Source: Streptococcus sp. zg-86
GTDB taxonomy: Bacteria > Bacillota > Bacilli > Lactobacillales > Streptococcaceae
Length of the DNA stretch: 64,000 nt
Direction: 5' to 3'
Assembly (NCBI RefSeq): GCF_017639855.1
Contig: NZ_CP072115.1
Span: 1,488,001 to 1,552,000 of the forward strand
In this document: piece by piece, positions 61,806 to 64,000 of the stretch
Numbering within the stretch: position 1 is the stretch's first letter
Layout: every line of letters starts with the position of its first letter
Program-made: the position numbers and the translations under genes
Notes under the pieces: model-generated
The model's input: only the letters and a program-made list of their open reading frames with translations
Database searches by the model: none
Told to the model about the DNA's origin: nothing

Positions 61806-62585
61806 TCATGACATTTTTTTGATTTGTTCTGTTTCTTTAAATTCCGTTGGGGAAACTCCAAAATAATTTTTAAACAATTTGCCAAAATACTTATAATCAG
61901 AGATACCAACTTTATCCGCAATCTCATAAATCTTCATATCTGGGAAACGATACATCATCTCTACTGCCTGCTTCAGACGATACTGCAAAATATACTCATG
62001 TAAGGTGATGGATAAATTTTCTTTGATCAGCCGATACAGATAGCTCTCACTATAGCCAAATTCTCTTGCAATATCTGCAATCGTAAAATGCTCTTGATAA
62101 TGTTCCCGAACCCAACCCAATAAGCGCTGAATCAACGTATTCTGGCTCGAAAGGGTATTAAATTCCTGCACAAACTGCTGGTATTCTTGCTTAAATGGCA
62201 GGCTATTGACCGAATTCACCTTTAAGCGTTCGACAACGGTTCTCAAGCAGGATTCTAACTCCTCTGCATCAATTGGCTTACTAATAAAATCACAAACACC
62301 AAACTTCATCGCCCTTTTGGCATTTTCAAAATCATTATAGCCTGATAAAATAATCTTCTCATAGCTAATATCAGCTGTCACCTCAAACATCATAAAGGCA
62401 TCCATAATGGGCATGGTAATATCTGTCAATACGATATCTGGTTGCAAGTCACGAATGAGAGACATCCCTTCTTGGCCATGACTCGCTAAGCCAACCACTT
62501 CAATTCCCAACATGGAATAATCGACTGCTAACGATAACCATTTCCGAATCAAGTGCTCATCTTCAACAATGATGAGTTTATACAT
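61806..62585 (-). CDS. YesN/AraC-type response regulator
   Basis: Response regulator of 259 residues with a receiver domain (D55 in DIVLTDITMP) and a C-terminal AraC-type DNA-binding domain (FTIADIAREFGYSESYLYRLIKENL, VGISDYKYFGKLFKNYFGVSPTEFK). It overlaps the kinase gene by 8 bp. The neighbouring FbpABC-like importer is the likely target, as YesMN-type systems usually control nearby uptake genes. Confidence 0.93.
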   Translation of the reverse strand: MYKLIIVEDEHLIRKWLSLAVDYSMLGIEVVGLASHGQEGMSLIRDLQPDIVLTDITMPIMDAFMMFEVTADISYEKIILSGYNDFENAKRAMKFGVCDFISKPIDAEELESCLRTVVERLKVNSVNSLPFKQEYQQFVQEFNTLSSQNTLIQRLLGWVREHYQEHFTIADIAREFGYSESYLYRLIKENLSITLHEYILQYRLKQAVEMMYRFPDMKIYEIADKVGISDYKYFGKLFKNYFGVSPTEFKETEQIKKMS

Positions 62586-64000
62586 CTCCTACCTCCAAAA
62601 CAACAAACTGAATCCATGTCTCGCCTTTCCGATTGACCCCAAGATTACATTGAACCTCATCGAAAAATTCCTTTAGACGCCGATAACTATTCACAACTCC
62701 ATGCTGGGTCTGATTGGTCTCTAAAGACTCCAAAATATTTTGACGCTCCTGTTTCGTTAACCCACCTGCATTGTCTATTACCGTGAAATACAGATAAGAG
62801 TCCCGCTGCTCAATTTGAACCCGAATATGCAAATCAATCCGATATTTTCTACCATATTTCATGGCATTCTCAATCAAAGGCAATAGGAACAAGCGTGGTA
62901 TCAACTGATGTTTGACAGATTCTGGGCATACAATCTCATACGTAAAGCTCTCATACCGAACCGCATGAATCTCCAAATATGATTGGATAATTTCTAAATC
63001 TTCCCCAATAGAAGTATCATGGTCCAACTGGGCAACACTATAGCGTAAAATACTGGTTAGATTCTGAATCAGCTGATTGGTCAAAGAAGGATCTAATTCG
63101 TGAGTAATTTTAATCGTTTCGAGCGTATTATAGAGAAAGTGCGGATTGAATTGAGCTTCCAACATCTTGCGTTCAAACCACAATTTCTCCCGCTCCAACA
63201 ATAATTTTTGCTCATGCAATGAATCCAATTCTTCCAACATTTGGTTGATTTGTTCCGCCATGAATTCAAACTCATCCCCTGTTTCTAGCTGCACCTTCTT
63301 CTTATCTGCTGCAATAATCTGCTTCATCTGGTGAACCAAGGACTCAATGGGAATGGCATTGTAAGAAGCAATCTTATGGGCAATTTTGCGAGCCTGAATC
63401 AAATAAACCGTTAGGGCAACTACCGTGATAGCTAATGAGAAAATTGCTAGAAAATGAATAGGAAAGAAGGTCTGAAACGTATAGACATAGAGATAGCGTC
63501 CAATTTCCGCCTCATAGGTCAAGACTGGCTGTTCTGAATTAAAGATGGTCTGTTGTCGCAATAACTGCTCATCCAATTTTTCTAAGGACGATACTGTAAA
63601 GTAATTGGAATTTTTTGCAAAAATATTTCCATACTTATCTGTCAAAATATATTTGGCCGATAAAATATCATCATAAGAAATAAAATCATGAGCATTGATA
63701 AATAAAATGCTATAACCAATTCGCTCTCCTGCTTCCTCAATGGGATGGATAAACAAGAGATAATGCTCATGATTTGTTGACACAATGACCTTAGGAGCAA
63801 TGGTTTCCACAGAAGACTGCTCCATTAAAATCTGCAAATAGTAGGTCGGTATCAGCAAGCCTGTTCGTGAGCGACTAGTCGTAAAGAGAGAATTTCCTTC
63901 CTTATCCAGTACCATTAAATCAGAAACCAGTTTGGGCTGCGCTCGCTTTTCATAGAAAGAAGTATAGAGTTCCCGCTCTGTACGATTTCCTTTTAAAAAT
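62578..64000 (-). CDS. YesM-type sensor histidine kinase (5' end outside the window)
   Basis: The frame is open to the window edge, so only the C-terminal 474 or so residues are seen. There is an extracellular sensor region with Cache-like character and a membrane helix (FFPIHFLAIFSLAITVVALTVYLI). A HAMP-like stretch follows, then the His_kinase domain with EAQFNPHFLYNTLE (phospho-accepting H), and finally an HATPase domain (LIENAMKYG, IDNAGG). An internal ATG at 63915 is not the true start, as coding continues upstream (TERELYTSFYEKR). It pairs with the AraC-type regulator. Confidence 0.9.
   Translation of the reverse strand, partial: FLKGNRTERELYTSFYEKRAQPKLVSDLMVLDKEGNSLFTTSRSRTGLLIPTYYLQILMEQSSVETIAPKVIVSTNHEHYLLFIHPIEEAGERIGYSILFINAHDFISYDDILSAKYILTDKYGNIFAKNSNYFTVSSLEKLDEQLLRQQTIFNSEQPVLTYEAEIGRYLYVYTFQTFFPIHFLAIFSLAITVVALTVYLIQARKIAHKIASYNAIPIESLVHQMKQIIAADKKKVQLETGDEFEFMAEQINQMLEELDSLHEQKLLLEREKLWFERKMLEAQFNPHFLYNTLETIKITHELDPSLTNQLIQNLTSILRYSVAQLDHDTSIGEDLEIIQSYLEIHAVRYESFTYEIVCPESVKHQLIPRLFLLPLIENAMKYGRKYRIDLHIRVQIEQRDSYLYFTVIDNAGGLTKQERQNILESLETNQTQHGVVNSYRRLKEFFDEVQCNLGVNRKGETWIQFVVLEVGDV

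Overview
The window is a chromosomal segment of a low-GC Gram-positive bacterium, almost certainly a Streptococcus. Four things support this. The convergently placed blocks are typical of the genus: murI-rdgB-yfcE-CBS-xerD-like-scpA-scpB-rluB, ribU-PAP2, and sepM-coaD-rsmD. The surface proteins use YSIRK and KxYKxGKxW signals with LPXTG anchors. A MurE of the L-lysine type is present. Streptococcus-style short intergenic repeats are abundant. The repeats, the lysA gene and the orphan trpB make a S. suis-like species my best guess, but the species cannot be proved from this sequence.

Layout. 1-6.3 kb: upp and a large ZmpB-like zinc metalloprotease. 6.5-10.6 kb: a minus-strand operon, metC-patB-anion permease-chorismate mutase. 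10.8-16 kb: murE (+), rsuA (-), pepC (+), murQ (-). 16.3-18 kb: an orphan tryptophan synthase beta gene under a T-box leader, with a small mobile repeat lodged between leader and gene. 18-24 kb: vanZ-like, rlmN, yutD, sepM, coaD, rsmD, a rhodanese-like gene, yqgQ and a DUF3272 gene; the last three are bracketed by two 290-bp direct repeats. 24.6-29.3 kb: a DesK/NarL-type two-component system, an ABC-2 exporter and a membrane-anchored alpha/beta hydrolase. 29.4-33.4 kb: a tandem-repeat array, dpr with a perfect PerR box, a low-molecular-weight phosphatase, and a MORN-repeat protein overlapping an OatA-like O-acetyltransferase. 33.6-39 kb: a 1782-residue serine-rich repeat adhesin with no glycosylation or accessory Sec genes beside it. 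39.4-42.3 kb: PAP2, ribU with an FMN riboswitch, a lipoprotein and trmL. 42.5-48.6 kb: a ten-gene overlapping operon from murI to yidD. 48.8-55 kb: yneF, a decayed gene, lysA, an ArsR-like regulator, half of an MFS transporter and an ABC transporter. 55.2-64 kb: a DUF1846 gene, an FbpABC-like importer, a second tandem array and a YesM/YesN-type two-component system cut by the window end.

The most informative signals lie outside the standard genes. (1) The adhesin gene sits between the 3' end of the PAP2 gene and a degenerate duplicate of that same 3' end 6 kb away, which looks like an insertion scar. (2) Four unrelated housekeeping genes (murE, rsuA, rsmD, yqgQ) have a -10 element 6-7 nt before the start codon and no Shine-Dalgarno sequence, as expected for leaderless mRNAs. 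(3) A family of TACTC...GAGTA repeats and a 103-bp repeat are nested in one another, once with an exact TA target duplication. (4) Two distant 41-42-bp tandem arrays share one repeat skeleton. (5) A free-standing gene is a paralogue of the unusual N-terminal extension of the neighbouring RdgB.
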